This document shows, piece by piece, positions 23,401 to 39,439 of a DNA stretch of 64,000 nt. The stretch is from Mucor racemosus. Taxonomy: Eukaryota > Mucoromycota > Mucoromycetes > Mucorales > Mucoraceae. The position numbers and the translations under genes were made by a program. Every line of letters begins with the position of its first letter. Positions within the stretch are counted from its first letter, which is position 1. The stretch is from contig JAPEHQ010000016.1 in assembly GCA_027405735.1 (NCBI GenBank), positions 558,001-622,000 on the forward strand, in the 5' to 3' direction. The notes under the pieces were generated by a model. The model worked only from the letters and a program-made list of their open reading frames with translations. It was not told the DNA's origin and made no database searches.

Positions 23401-26400
23401 CTAGACTTCATTTGCTTTTGAAAGAATGTTCTTCAAGAACCTCTGTAAGACTTGTCTCATGCGTTGAGGAGTCATTTTGGGCGAGTATTTACGTACACGA
23501 TATTCTAAGCATCTTACAATAATGTCACTTGTTGGTATAACTACAGTAGGCTGTAACTTTTCTGCATCCTCACCGTTGTCGTCTGGGCCTTCTTTGGGCA
23601 GCATTACAGATGTTGCAGGTCGGCTGTAATAAAACGAAGGAGACATCCAATTGACATGCGAGTTCTTTTGCGTGGATGCAGAATACCATGTTGGCGACAT
23701 AGTCATACTTGGTAGAATAGAATTAGAATAACTAGGTTGATAAATAGAAGGCGGTGGCAATGGATCTGCAGATGTGATAGAGCTAAGCGATGGTAGTTTA
23801 ATTAATTGAGGGTTTTCTTCTAATTCAATATGCGAAACAAAATTCATGCGTGGACTGGATGTTTGTTGTTGTCCGAAATAGCGATAGCCACTACGCATAG
23901 CAAATTCAGGTGGTATAATATCCAGAGTTACTTGATTGTAGTTATGCAAATGTTGAAAAGTTTGGAGTATCTCTGGCACTAGATGTAGGTTGTTAGTGTT
24001 ATGTTTTAAATCAATAATGACAAAAATTACCATATATATATTCAAGAAATAGCCTATTTCGAAAAATCTTCTTTTCTCGCATGCGACTGACAATTTTATG
24101 CCAAAGATTAGTTCTTGTACTCCAATAGTTCCATCCAAATTGCATCAACACAATGATTTGACCAGCTTTTTCGTCCCAGCGTAAAGCAGAATCAATTGAA
24201 GCCATGCTATTCTTTTGCGATTTGTTGTCATTGTCTAAGCTTACAATCAAATGTTTTATGCAACGTACAACAAGGCCTTCTTGAGTGACCCGCATCAAGC
24301 CAAATTCGTGTTCATGAAATATAGTAGCTACTGTTCTACAGTCAGCTTCATCTGCTAAAAAATCGCTGTCATCTAGATCGCTGGGTATGGGAAATACGGA
24401 TAGTATGATGGCGACTTCAAGAGTAGATTGCTAATGTATTGATAAACAAGTATTAGACACAACTGTATTTTTTATAATACACAAGACTTACAGGTAAACT
24501 TTCCACCAATAAATAAATTACACTTATATTGTACAATACTCTAAAAGCAAACATGAATGGAATGCTAAATTCCGGTGGAGTGGTATCATCTTCTTTTCTG
24601 TGTTTCTGTCGATGCACTTCAATTCTATCACAGATAGATTGAGACAATTTCAGAGCTTTTGATAAGCTCCCAGCTACAGATGGCTATATATATATGCAAT
24701 GCATAAGAAAAACGCTATTAAGCCAGTCATTTAGATTATGTCTACATACCGATGATAGGGCCAGATCACTTCGAACCAGTAGTACTGCGTTGGTTAAATC
24801 AAACGGTAACTGATACGAATCAATGACTCGAAGAAATTCTACGATTGATATTTTAGTATATGAGAATATAAACGCTTTGGTCTTATTAACCTTGTTCCCA
24901 ACCACCGTAAAACTGTTCCAAATTTTTGTCGTCTAACAAGGACATTTGAGAAGCCCAATCCCATAGCTCTACAATATGTCTCATGCAATCTGCAGCTTTA
25001 CTCAGAATTTGCAATGCGTTATCGACACCGCCCATACAATAAGCGTCAAGGCCTTCACCTCCACGATCAGGAAACTCTACCAATTTTTGGCGTTTATTAT
25101 TTAAATCTGCTGAAAATGAATCTCTTCCTGTAGTGTTGCTCGATGGTAGCTGCGGCGAGCGACATCGCTTCTTGTTTATGTTCATGCGGTAATTATCTTC
25201 AACATTGTCATCATCATCATCGATAATAACAGCAGAAGGCGAAGAAGAAAATCTATAATCTTCAGGTTGAATTGCTGTATTTGTATCTCGATAATTATTA
25301 TTTTTCAGACCTGGTTTAATTGCACAGATCGGGATTAGGCAAGATTTCTCTTCAGGACTATCCAACATACAAACAGCACGATAATATTCATTACAAAACT
25401 GAATGAAATCAGCAGCTATAGCTTTGAATTCAAGCATAAAGGCCACAGAGACATTTAATTGCTGAATTTCGCTGTTGGGGTCAATATACAAATGGTGTCG
25501 TTTCTGTTGCATGTATTGAAATCTATTGTTATGCAAAGACGACTGAAAGCGAATCTGACCTAGTTTTGTGTATCCGCAACAATCCAACATCATGTCAGTA
25601 AAGATCGATAGATTTTGCCATTCACGACGTTCAATATAATATTGTTGGCCCAGCAACAAGTATTGTTCGAATAAATTCCAAGGTATAGATATATATTGCT
25701 TGCCATCTGTAGATTTTACTGAGGGATGTATATCTGAATTTGTCAATATAATACGTTGTTTACATAGTCGAGGAAACAGTTCGGTTATCAATATACGAAT
25801 GTACTTTTTACTTTCTACCTGAGTTAAGCTCTGTGCTCCCAACACTAACAATTTAATGGCACGAATCTGTGCTAATTATTAGAAATAGAATCTGAAGTTG
25901 TGTTATGCATGTATATATCATACCAAATATTTGTACGCATGTCTCGAATAATTATGTATGTAATCAAACAACGTTTGATATGCTCGAATTGCATCTTTTT
26001 TCTCGAGGAAACCTATACTAACGGTTACCAATATTGTAAAATAAGATCATATACCAAGTACCTGCTATTCTTTCAATAATAGTTGATTGTATCAAGGCTG
26101 GTAATGAAGCAAAGAACACTATATAAAGCAACAAATTTACTATATAAATATACAATACATGACATAATCATATTAATTTGGAATGTGTATTACAACTAAT
26201 ATCTGTGTTCCTCGCAGGATCAATGTGATCCGAGAACTGGATTATATAAGCTTCGAACTTCTCATTTTCAGCGCTGTTGGCTTGGCTACAAAAATCCAAT
26301 GTTAAATAAATTAGCTTTTTTGTTTTTATTATATAAACAACTTACAGTAATACAAAAGTTTGTAAAGCCTCTTCCATATCATTCATTCGTATTGCTTTTC

Positions 26401-26760
26401 TATGCTTTTCAAACTATATATTTTTTTTTTAAATTAGCATATTTCGAAAATTAAAATTAGAAATCTAGTTGTAAATTTACTTCATTCTCAAAAGAAAAAG
26501 TTTCGAGAGCTTTGCTAACATTAGTTTCATTAAGATTTTCAGACTTGTGTTGTTGATTGTGTCGCTGTGTTTGTGATTGCGGTTGTTGAGGTTGATTGCT
26601 TATGATACTATGGGAGGATAATTTGGTTATATTGTACATTGAAATTTGCAAATAATGAGAGTATCTAAATGAAAAAAAAAAGGATGTGTTTATGAGATAT
26701 AAAAGAATACAATAAAAAGAGAAAAAGGAGGATATCTGGTGGCACAATTAACCATTTCCA
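23401..26760 (-). CDS. Integrator complex subunit 10-like protein
   Basis: A many-exon gene of roughly 850-950 residues. Diagnostic region, C-terminal half: QIIVLMQFGWNYWSTRTNLW, HKIVSRMREKKIFRNRLFLE, EILQTFQHLHNYNQVTLDII. In order, this parallels the animal INTS10 C-terminus (HVIVLLQxEWPRGENLFLKAV, then the NxFFNYVT, MLEEFAYL, HLELLP blocks). Upstream exons give EKFEAYIIQFSDHIDPARN then VFFASLPALIQSTIIERI, resembling INTS10's early FLRSLFETLP region, and the large exon 24886-25851 holds WNLFEQYLLLGQQYYIERRE. Integrator processes snRNA 3' ends and attenuates RNA polymerase II. The C-terminus adds about 200 residues not found in animals. The 5' exons between 26.45 and 27.0 kb are unresolved. 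Confidence 0.65.
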
Positions 26761-27265
26761 AGATTAACTCAAGTAAATCTCTTTGGAACCCAGTGCAACT
26801 TGTACCTCGGTCGATTAGGTAAGCAGTAAATACATTAGTAATCGTTGATGCTTGACCCTGACAATCTTTGCTGATGGATCAAGATAATAATTCTGATTTT
26901 TATTCATAAACATTTTTACAGCAAACACTAGAATGTCGTATTTAATATAATATTTGACCATTTGTAAAAGCTATATGCATCACAAAATTATCAGCGAACT
27001 TCCTTATCACTTGAAACTCTTGTAACACATGTTTTGTAGGCCTTTAAGGAAAATATCCCGAAGGTTTAATGATCTGTAGCAACAATATTTATGCTGTCAT
27101 AATGAAAGCTTAGAGACTGATATAGACCATCATTTTAATTTGAACCTTTTTACAGTACAAAATTTACCGAGAATTTAGTAGTTTATCTTTCTTTATTTTA
27201 GATATTTCATTTTTCTCTTTTATTTCTGTGCATTATTTTAAATAATATATATTTATATTTTAAAG
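26761..27265. promoter_or_regulatory. Head-to-head promoter region, INTS10-like / poly-Q gene
   Basis: About 500 bp separating divergent genes. On the minus strand an open frame around 26740-26890 (LIDRGTSCTGFQRDLLELI) and a TACTAAT branch-like motif near 26840 suggest that a first exon or intron of the INTS10-like gene lies here; I could not fix it. The plus side ends in an AT-rich leader just before the ATG at 27266. Confidence 0.35.
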
Positions 27266-28609
27266 ATGAAGGACATTCTTTCGCCTACGCATGCATTTCT
27301 TGATTTTGATTTTTCAGAATTTATTGATAAAAATTTCGACATGTCAAACGACATTTTTCCGAATACAAAACCTTTGTCTCCTTCGATTATATCCTCTTCT
27401 TCCGTTGCTAGCACTACCCATTTAGATGATTTATTCTCAGATACTGGTTCAATTACAACAACAAAGAATGATAACAACTACATATTTGATCAAAGTACAG
27501 CATCTGCTTATTTAAATAATCCTTTATGGTCAAGCATTGAAGAATTGGCATACAATACTAGCAAGGAAGAGGCTCCCACTACAGCTTTATCTTGTATTGA
27601 TACATTTATTAAAGATCCTAGCAGTGATTTGGTGGAATTGGTTCAACAATCCGATGTTGAAAATGATTTATTTCAGAGTTTAATTATCAATAGTTTGATC
27701 GACACTCCACTACCACTTGAACAAAAACAACAAAAATATCACCAACAACAACACTACGATAATTATCAACAACAACAGCAGCAACAACAGCAGCAACAAC
27801 AACAACAACAACATCAGCAACAACAACAGCAACAGCAACAACAACAACAACAACAACAACAACAAAAACGCATTGATTTTGAATTACAACAAAAATACCA
27901 GCAGGAACAACATCTCATGGAGTTGATAAAAAAACAAAATTATCATAATTCTCATCAACAAGTTAACCCACCTAGGAAAAGAAAACAACAGCAATCTCAA
28001 TCAATGATGAAGCGAAATTCAACAAAATCTACTGCTACAGCAAATTATTCTTCTACAAATAATTCGCAATATACACATAGCGATCAAGTAAACGCACAAT
28101 TACTCAAGGAGCTTATTCGCCAAGCAGGAAGAAATACCAAACATCCCAACACAGGAATGAACTTTGAAATTGCTCCTTCAAACAATTTAGGTTTTCCTCC
28201 TCTACTTCCTCCTGATTTTCAATACACACAAATGACGAACGGAAATTATTCTGCAAACCATAATAGTAATCCTCCTGCTGTACCTCCTCCTCCTCCATCA
28301 GCACCAAATTACAACTCGCCGAATAGATATTCTAACGTACCTTACAAAATTCAAACAAATATCAACAAAAAGCCCAAACAACAAAAACTAGTAAATAATC
28401 ACCATCATCACCCGTATCAACGCTCCTCCACTAATAATAAATCCATCGGAAAACCATCCATGTACTCATCCGACATTTCTCAAGCTCAACTTTTAGAAAT
28501 TCAAGCAATTTCTCGAGCTCAACAAGACTTTATTCGTGCTCGCGAGCAACAGGAAGCAGAAAAAGGATTGTTATTGAAACATCATTCAAAGAAAGCAGCG
28601 CAGCAATAA
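27266..28609 (+). CDS. Poly-glutamine protein, unknown function
   Basis: An intronless frame of 447 residues. The N-terminus is acidic and hydrophobic-patterned (FLDFDFSEFIDKNFDM, LDDLFSD), like an activation domain. Residues about 155-210 are an almost pure Gln tract coded by CAA/CAG, followed by another Gln-rich stretch, PPRKRKQQQ (a possible nuclear signal), a Pro run and a His run. The only ordered-looking part is the C-terminal helix around SQAQLLEIQAISRAQQDFIR. Composition suggests a transcriptional regulator, but no DNA-binding domain is present. The mixed CAA/CAG tract is likely length-polymorphic. Confidence 0.7.
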   Translation: MKDILSPTHAFLDFDFSEFIDKNFDMSNDIFPNTKPLSPSIISSSSVASTTHLDDLFSDTGSITTTKNDNNYIFDQSTASAYLNNPLWSSIEELAYNTSKEEAPTTALSCIDTFIKDPSSDLVELVQQSDVENDLFQSLIINSLIDTPLPLEQKQQKYHQQQHYDNYQQQQQQQQQQQQQQQHQQQQQQQQQQQQQQQQQKRIDFELQQKYQQEQHLMELIKKQNYHNSHQQVNPPRKRKQQQSQSMMKRNSTKSTATANYSSTNNSQYTHSDQVNAQLLKELIRQAGRNTKHPNTGMNFEIAPSNNLGFPPLLPPDFQYTQMTNGNYSANHNSNPPAVPPPPPSAPNYNSPNRYSNVPYKIQTNINKKPKQQKLVNNHHHHPYQRSSTNNKSIGKPSMYSSDISQAQLLEIQAISRAQQDFIRAREQQEAEKGLLLKHHSKKAAQQ

Positions 28610-29582
28610 TAGTATATTTAATCCTTTTTGTAAAAAATTCTCTTGATAATAATAATCTGTTATCACCTTAGCATTTGCTATATATTTAAAAATACATAAT
28701 CTACATCCATACATATTTTATATATATATATATATATATAACCCTATTTTATTCAATTTAATAAATTTATACACAAACATAACACTTTACTCTCATTTGT
28801 GATATCAGAATATAAATGTACCACATGTTATTTCATTCATTAGCACATTTAGAGAGCAACAGAGTATTATGTAACTGGTTTTTTTAGTCCAAAGAAAAAT
28901 CAATAGTAATACTATATAAAAGCTTTTTCTTCCAAAAAAATGTATATATAAAAAATATGCAGATTTCATGCAGTATCCTAATATGCTTTGAAGATACACT
29001 GTATCAAATCACTCATGCCCAAGTGCTTCAAAAATACTTGAAATATAATACAATATAAGAAATTTTCACCCCTCGAGGGTTACTTGAATTTTCTGCCGTG
29101 GCATTAGGATCACCATGAGAGGTTTTTGCAAAAGCCCTCATTAAAGGGAAATATATTCTGTAATCTCTGGTAAAAAGTTCTAATACAATTTTGGGATAAT
29201 GAAGAACGCTTAAAATGGCTTTTTTTCTTTGATTTCAATGTAAAAAAGGCTATAAATGGGTAAATTGAAGAAGTATTTCAAATTTCTCTTCATAAAACGT
29301 AGATGTACCAGGGGACAAAGTTTCAATAAAGGCTTGGCCAGATGTATATCAAAATCTCATTCTAGCTAGAGATGCTATGGTACCTTCATAAATCGATTTG
29401 ATAATTAGTTAATGCAAGCAACCATCTTTTCATTCATTCGCAGGATTTCAAACATCCTGCTATTGATTAATAATGTGACTCCTGGGATATGATGGCTTAG
29501 TCACAATATGTCGAAATTTCCTTCAAAAACAAAAAAAAAAAAAAAGCTTTCCACTTCTTCAATTGCACATAAGTAAATCAAA
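28610..29582. other. Intergenic, no gene seen
   Basis: About 970 bp between the poly-Q gene and RIO2, both on the plus strand. A (TA)n tract lies at 28720-28740. 29070-29500 is less AT-rich (CCCCTCGAGGGTTAC) but codes nothing recognisable. The last 80 bp, with a poly-A run at 29530-29545 and a CT-rich tract, is the probable RIO2 leader. Confidence 0.5.
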
Positions 29583-31233
<1,651 letters not shown>

Positions 31234-31323
31234 AATCACATCATTTCATATCATATCCTTTTTATAATGTTGTATAATATCAAATAAAAAAAAAAAAAAA
31301 AAATTAGATAGACAAAGCACAAA

Positions 31324-33186
31324 TTATTCATTATCTCCTTTCATATCGACTTTGAGTTGTTCTAACCATTCGCTAAAATTCTTTGATTGAATTTCATACT
31401 CTCTTCCAACTTGCTTAATCAATAACCTGTTTCAATTTTAATAAAACTGAATTACTCATGTAAAAGTGCAAAATTTACCTTTCATTTATTAACGATTGTG
31501 CTGCTTCCTTTTCTCCATCAGCATATTGTATTGTCTTTATTTTATCTCGCAGTTTTTCTTCTTGTTCCTGGATGTATTGCAGCTCTGTATGTTTAAGGTG
31601 GTCTGAAGAGATGCAATTAGATAAAAAAAAAAAAAAAAGCTATAATGAATAAATAGTGCAGTTACCTCGTAAAGCATCAACAGATTGTATAACATTGTCA
31701 ATGCCATCATGATACTCTGGTATATCTTGTGGTATAGGAATATTTTGTTTGTTGAGGGATGATTCCCATTTTTTCGCTAATTTTTCCAATGTATCTCTGA
31801 TATCTGTACAAACATTTTCCACTGATTTTTTCGACAAATAATTTACTGATTCTACTAAATTTACAATCTCAGACAGTGCTTCTGTAATAGACTTGAAATC
31901 CATGTTAAATTTAACATCGTCATATAGATATAATCTACTTACTATTGCTGAATACGGACTCAAAGTATTTTTAATAATTGTCGCATCATTATCCTCACCC
32001 GATCCAGCAGCAATTATGTTTGATTTATGCGTATTTAATCGGTCAAGTTGTAATCTCACTTTTTCTTTTTTGATATCGTCTAGTAATTGTTCTATAGTTT
32101 CTCGATTCTCATCTTTTACTTGGACTCTATCGTTTCGAATTGCATCATTTCCTATTTCGTTCGCATTCATCAAAGATTTAACTTGCTCTACTATTTTAGA
32201 CTTGTGATTGATTTAGTCTTTATTTATGCTGATAATTTTATAGGGCTTCTTACCATTTTGTTTTCGATATTTTTCATCAAGGATTCTTTATTTACAGGTG
32301 ATTCGAATTCCTTGGATGATTTGATATTTTTGACCAATATATCTGCTTGATTCATCAATGATTGTAATTCAACATCAACCTGATGATTAGCAGCTCTGAC
32401 TCTTATATTCTTTCTATATGGACTTTTGTCAGGGCAAAATAAAATACATAAAGCATGTAAACCTACGCTACGGCAGATTGAACAACAGGATCTGCATGAA
32501 GTTCTCTAATACGTCGAATCAAATTGGTTTCTGCGTCTCTTGTCTCTATTTCTAAATCTTCTTTTCTTTTGGATAATTGGTTTATTTTTACTTTTTGTGC
32601 TGATTCATATTCCTCAATTTCTTTATATTCCTGCGTCTCAAGTACTTTATAATCGTATTTTTCCTTTTCGACGCTCATATCTTTCACTTGACATAATAAT
32701 AAATCTACCATTTGACTTGATTGTCGTTTATCATGTTTTTCTGGTAATCGATTTATTAATTGTTTGATCTGGGATATTTCTGTCGCATTTATAAGTTGTT
32801 GCTTTTCGAATTGTCGTTTGATATATAATTCTAATTTTTTACAAATCATTTCAGGTGTCGTGGGCAGTAATTGAGTGAGATCGCGTCTACCGCTGGTAAA
32901 TACAGATGGGCTTGTTACTTTCAATTCATTTGAAATAGGTTCGCTATGTAATTGTTTTTGTTTTGTATTTTTGTATTGAGTTTGCTTTCGTTTTATATCA
33001 TGGATAGAGCTTTTCCTTGAGTCAATTTGGGCTTGAACCTGAGCTATTTGGGATTCTACGCATCTTTTACTATTAATGTTCTGTAGACTTGTTACATTTG
33101 ATGATATAATTACCAAGATTTTTAATATTTAATAATTGTTGCTCATTTCTTTTTTTACATTGCTGGAACTTTGCCTTTTGGTCCAT
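31324..33186 (-). CDS. Coiled-coil protein, unknown family
   Basis: At least six exons, roughly 570 residues. The tail exons read HLKHTELQYIQEQEEKLRDK and YEIQSKNFSEWLEQLKVDM, ending at the stop at 31324. Nearly the whole chain is predicted helical and heptad-like (ESQIAQVQAQIDSRKSSIHD, QLSKRKEDLEIETRDAETNL), broken by TQLLPTTPEMICKKLELYIK. Long coiled coils of this type are common in spindle, kinetochore and vesicle-tether subunits; an augmin-type role was considered, but no diagnostic motif was found. The start at 33186 (MDQKAKFQQ) is tentative because the joint near 33100 does not give a phase-consistent intron of normal length. Confidence 0.6.
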
Positions 33187-34387
33187 GATGGCAAATTTAT
33201 GTTAAAAAGCAAAGTTTTACTATCGAAACCCTCATTGTTGGACCTTTTTTTCATTTTGGAAATTCTCCGCTACAACATTTTAGCCACAAAAAGAGAGGTT
33301 TAGATACAAAATGGAATGAAATATCAACGTTATTATTTAATAGTTAGTTAGACGAACGAATTAAATTATGAAAATATAGTTGAATATTAGAATTTACTTG
33401 CTCAATTATGCATAATTCTACCGAAATCATCAAAAACAAGGTGATTTTAAAGAATTATTTTGCGCACTTTTCGCACAAATCTGAAGCTCAGAATTGACCA
33501 GAACTGTTTCTTGGATCATGTAGCTTCTTGCTATATTTTTATCATGAATTTTTGGGATGATGAAAAACATGGTTTGAATCGACCTCTCGATCCTTACAGA
33601 TATAGGCAAAAACTGACAAAAATCGTTCAATCCATATTTTGACCCCAAAAGTGAGGGTTTTTACTATACCTTTCCTAAGTCCAAAATGATCAGAATTTTG
33701 CGTAAACTTATATAAAAGTATTTGTTTGGCTGCCAATTACTCAAAATTCAGACTTTTGTGAATAAAACTGTTATTTTTATTTTGCAAAATTACTCAATTA
33801 TTTTGGTAAGAAAATTTTTAACAAATAATATAATTCGATGTATAATCTTGAGTTCTACTTATAACTATTAATAAGCTATGTAGAATTACATAATAACCTT
33901 TGGAGAAATTCGTGAAGAAAGGATTTTTTTTTTCCAAAAATTGCCATTTTCAAGGATTTGACAATCAGGATTGTAGCGGTGTTTAAATACGATTTTATTA
34001 CTGTTGTAAAGCCATGTTCTTAAAGCTTGAAATTCTCTTATAAAAGTAAACAAATATTTAGTTGACGAAGAAAATTAAAATAGGATAATGAATAATGTAT
34101 GTTTCAGTATATGTTTATTGGGTCAAATTCTTGACAGAACTAATTTGTAATCTAAATAAAATATTTTGAAAACCATGTGTATAATAAACCGAAGGTCGAT
34201 ATATCTGCAATAATAATGATAGTAATAGTAGTAGTATTAGTTGTGGCAGCCTTCTTTCGTAACCAAGTTGGTTCATTCCAATTAATCAAAGGTTACCAAT
34301 TACTGTATGTTGAATTTTTATATTTTATTTCTAATTGCTCAAATATGGCGGTATAAAATTTTATTATCATTATTTTCAGATCTGTTT
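33187..34387. other. Intergenic, AT-rich, no gene seen
   Basis: 1.2 kb between the coiled-coil gene and the EED/LRWD1-like gene, both on the minus strand. Frames at 33430-33740 are open on both strands for up to 70 codons, but without motifs. The sequence has the A/T-run style of 1850-2480 and 49900-50420 and may be an old repeat. Poly-T tracts occur at 33920-33935. Confidence 0.5.
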
Positions 34388-35821
34388 TCAATCAACTTTC
34401 TTCTTCCAGTTGGCCCATTCTTTCAACGTTTCATCATCAATGTAATCATATCTCATTATAAAAGCGTCTTCACCAGCAGCTACAATTTGACTAAATATTA
34501 TTGCAAGTAAAATTAGATGAAAAATATGCATAGATCAATTATAATTATTTTACCGGCAATTTCGAGTAAAAGCACAGCACCGAACAGCTTTACTTGTTTT
34601 CTTATGATATAGTTCTGCTAATAGTTTAGCAGTTTGTATATCGTATACATAAACGGTGCCATAGTCCGATCCAACACACAAGAAGCATTCATCTAGACTT
34701 ACATCGAATCTTGATTTGTTTTCTCCTGATTCAATTGAAAAAGAGTGAATTGTTTCTTGCGTATTTGGATTCCAATAATGTAATTGATTGTCGATTGATT
34801 TTGTTATTAAATTGCCATTTGCAAATCGAATACAATCTATATATGAGCTGCCATGCATTTTATCTAAAATACGTGCATCTTTTATAGATACTACCAATGG
34901 CTTATCGTTTGCTGGCTCTGTTATAGCTGGGATAGTCCACTCGTAAAGATCGCCGTTATCGCTTCCAGTGATAAAAGTGGTACCTGAAGGATGGAAACAC
35001 TATGAATTTTACAAGGAAACAAGCCGCTTATTAGTATTGAAGCGCTGTAATATGAAGTTGCATTGTATCAACTTACAGACACAGTCAGCGTGATATTAGC
35101 TTCAAATACAAAAAGACATTTCTCTTGATTGACATCCCAAAATCTAACAGTTCCATCCTTGGATGTTGATAAAATGTGATTATCATTCAATGGATGTGAT
35201 TGTAAATCATATATCGTGTCTATATTAAAGTAAAAAAGCAATTATTAAACTCATGCTATTGCCTTTGAAAGCTTTTCATCATTACTTGTGTGCCCTTTTA
35301 ATAGTAAAACTTCTTCAGAATTTGCCAAGCTTAATATATGAATCATAGTATCAGCACCTGCTGTTGCTATCAACGCATCACCTTCTTCTTTGTAAATCCA
35401 ACATAATGTATTTAGCTTATGCTCAGCTTCATTTTTTACATTTGATGGAGTAATATCGAAATTAGACATGATATCCAAATGGTCTCCGCAATGTTCATTA
35501 TCGTAAACACTCAACTAATCATGTCAATTCTTTTTGTCGCATTAATCTTTTTTTTTTTTGTTTTTGTAATGCGTAATTTACCTCACATCCTCCTACAGAA
35601 CCTAACACATTGCTTGTATCAATAAAAACTGCCGCCCTTACTTTTGTAATGTTCTTATTGTTAAAAAAGAAAGATAATTGCGAAATGTCATGTCCATGAT
35701 TTTCTTTTACTATTCTTCTCAATCTCATGTTGCCAAAATTATTCTGTGAGCATTTTTCTATACGTTTCGACTTTGAGTTAGGCTCTTGCAAATCTTGAGA
35801 CGATTTACGTTTTCTATCCAT
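34388..35821 (-). CDS. WD40 protein, EED/ESC-like or LRWD1-like
   Basis: About five exons, near 400 residues. A basic N-terminus (MDRKRKSSQ) precedes a seven-bladed propeller: LSFFFNNKNITKVRAAVFID, NTLCWIYKEEGDALIATAGA, YDLQSHPLNDNHILSTSKDG, TVRFWDVNQEKCLFVFE, SYIDCIRFANGNLITKSIDN with QLHYWNP, and KAVRCCAFTRNCRQIVAAGE. Blade order and the YxDCxRF...KSxDNxxxxWxP element resemble EED, the H3K27me3-reading subunit of PRC2; LRWD1 has a related propeller and cannot be excluded. The start at 35821 gives only a short leader facing the RBBP4-like gene. It ends TLKEWANWKKKVD. WD40 class is certain; subfamily is moderately supported. Confidence 0.65.
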
Positions 35822-38125
<2,304 letters not shown>

Positions 38126-38308
38126 GAAGGTCACGAAATTTTTGGTGTAAAATTTATGCCAGAAATTTTTGAAGATCAAGGAATTATATTACTTTTACAT
38201 GCAGGAAAAAATAAACCAGAAACTAATAAAAATTTATATAAATTTATCATACATCTTCCCCTGTTTTTTTTTTTCTTTTCTTTTCTTTGTTAATTTAATA
38301 TATCAAAG

Positions 38309-38771
38309 ATGTGCGATTTAAATTGGTGCCCTGTTTGTGAAAAAGCTATTTCATGTGAATCTGTAAATATTTTATTTTATAAAAAGTCTTTTTGCAAGTC
38401 AGCTAACACTTTCAAAATAGGATTCATTATATTGCTCAGTAAATTGCTTCTTGTTGGATACAAAAAGTCAACCCAATTCAAATAAGTTCTTATCCTTTCT
38501 GAGACCAAAATCGTTGTTGCGTAAAAAGAAGCAAGAAAATAGTTGCATACCACAATTATCTAAGTCAACCTATACATCTTCTTCTTTATCAACTCGATCT
38601 TCATCAGATTCTTATTACGGGGAAGCAGTTAATGACGATTTGGAGATGCCAGAATGTTGCGATTACTGTGATACGATCAAAAATGTGCAAGAGCAAAAGA
38701 AACCTTCGTTGCTTGATGATAAATTATACCAAATTTCTTCTTCTTCTCCACTCTATATACCCATCTCATAA
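38309..38771 (+). CDS. Ecl1-like small zinc-binding protein (copy 1)
   Basis: Exons 38309-38362 and 38421-38771, 134 residues. Too split to show as one frame, but exact joining gives MCDLNWCPVCEKAISCES, then DSLYCSVNCFLLD: W-C-x2-C followed by LYCS-x2-C. This is the zinc motif of fungal Ecl1-type life-span and stress-response proteins. A second CxxC (ECCDYCDT) lies near residue 105, and the rest is Ser-rich. Ecl1 proteins in yeasts bind zinc through these cysteines and extend chronological life span. Its nearest relative in the window is at 44325, with the intron at the same codon. Confidence 0.8.
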
Positions 38772-39439
38772 ATGTAGCCTATATCCATCTGCTCTTTTTT
38801 TTTTTTTTTTTTTTTTTTTTACATCTATTATAACATTTCAATCCGGGATAACTTTTTTGATTCGCTGAAAAGGTTTAAATATATTATGATTAATTCCGGA
38901 CAGTTGCTTTGGCTTTGGCTACCTTGAAATATGATCAGTACATTCTATTAATAACACTTTAGGTTTGGCAACCTAAAATATTACACTTTTTTACTACAAT
39001 AAATTGAACTTTTATCAATTAATGATTTATTTAAGTAAATCAACATTTGCCTTTTATAAAAGCTTGTTGATATACAGCAATATAAAACTGTAACATAAGA
39101 AAACTAAACTCTGGATAATATGAACATGGAAGAGGCTCTTTCAAGTGTTTATTCTGAATTGCAGTTGCATTAAATAATATTCTTGCATTTATCATTTAAC
39201 TATATATCATTAGGAGAGTCTGGTTTTGTTGGTAAGGCTTAAACATGTATATCTACGTTCTGATACACGAGGAGATAATGTTAGGTCGGCATTGTCGACT
39301 AAATATTATCCAATCTTTTAACCTTTTATGAGATCTGTTAATTTTCCCAGAAATGATCAGTTATTCCATTCAAAAGTGCCAATTTTTATGAATTTCAAAA
39401 TTATATTTTTAACCAATCCCATACTGAACAAACTTTAGA

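Noticed and set aside
31324..33186. Assignment of the coiled-coil gene to augmin (HAUS) or a kinetochore subunit
   Set aside because: General heptad pattern only; no diagnostic motif of any such subunit could be pointed to.
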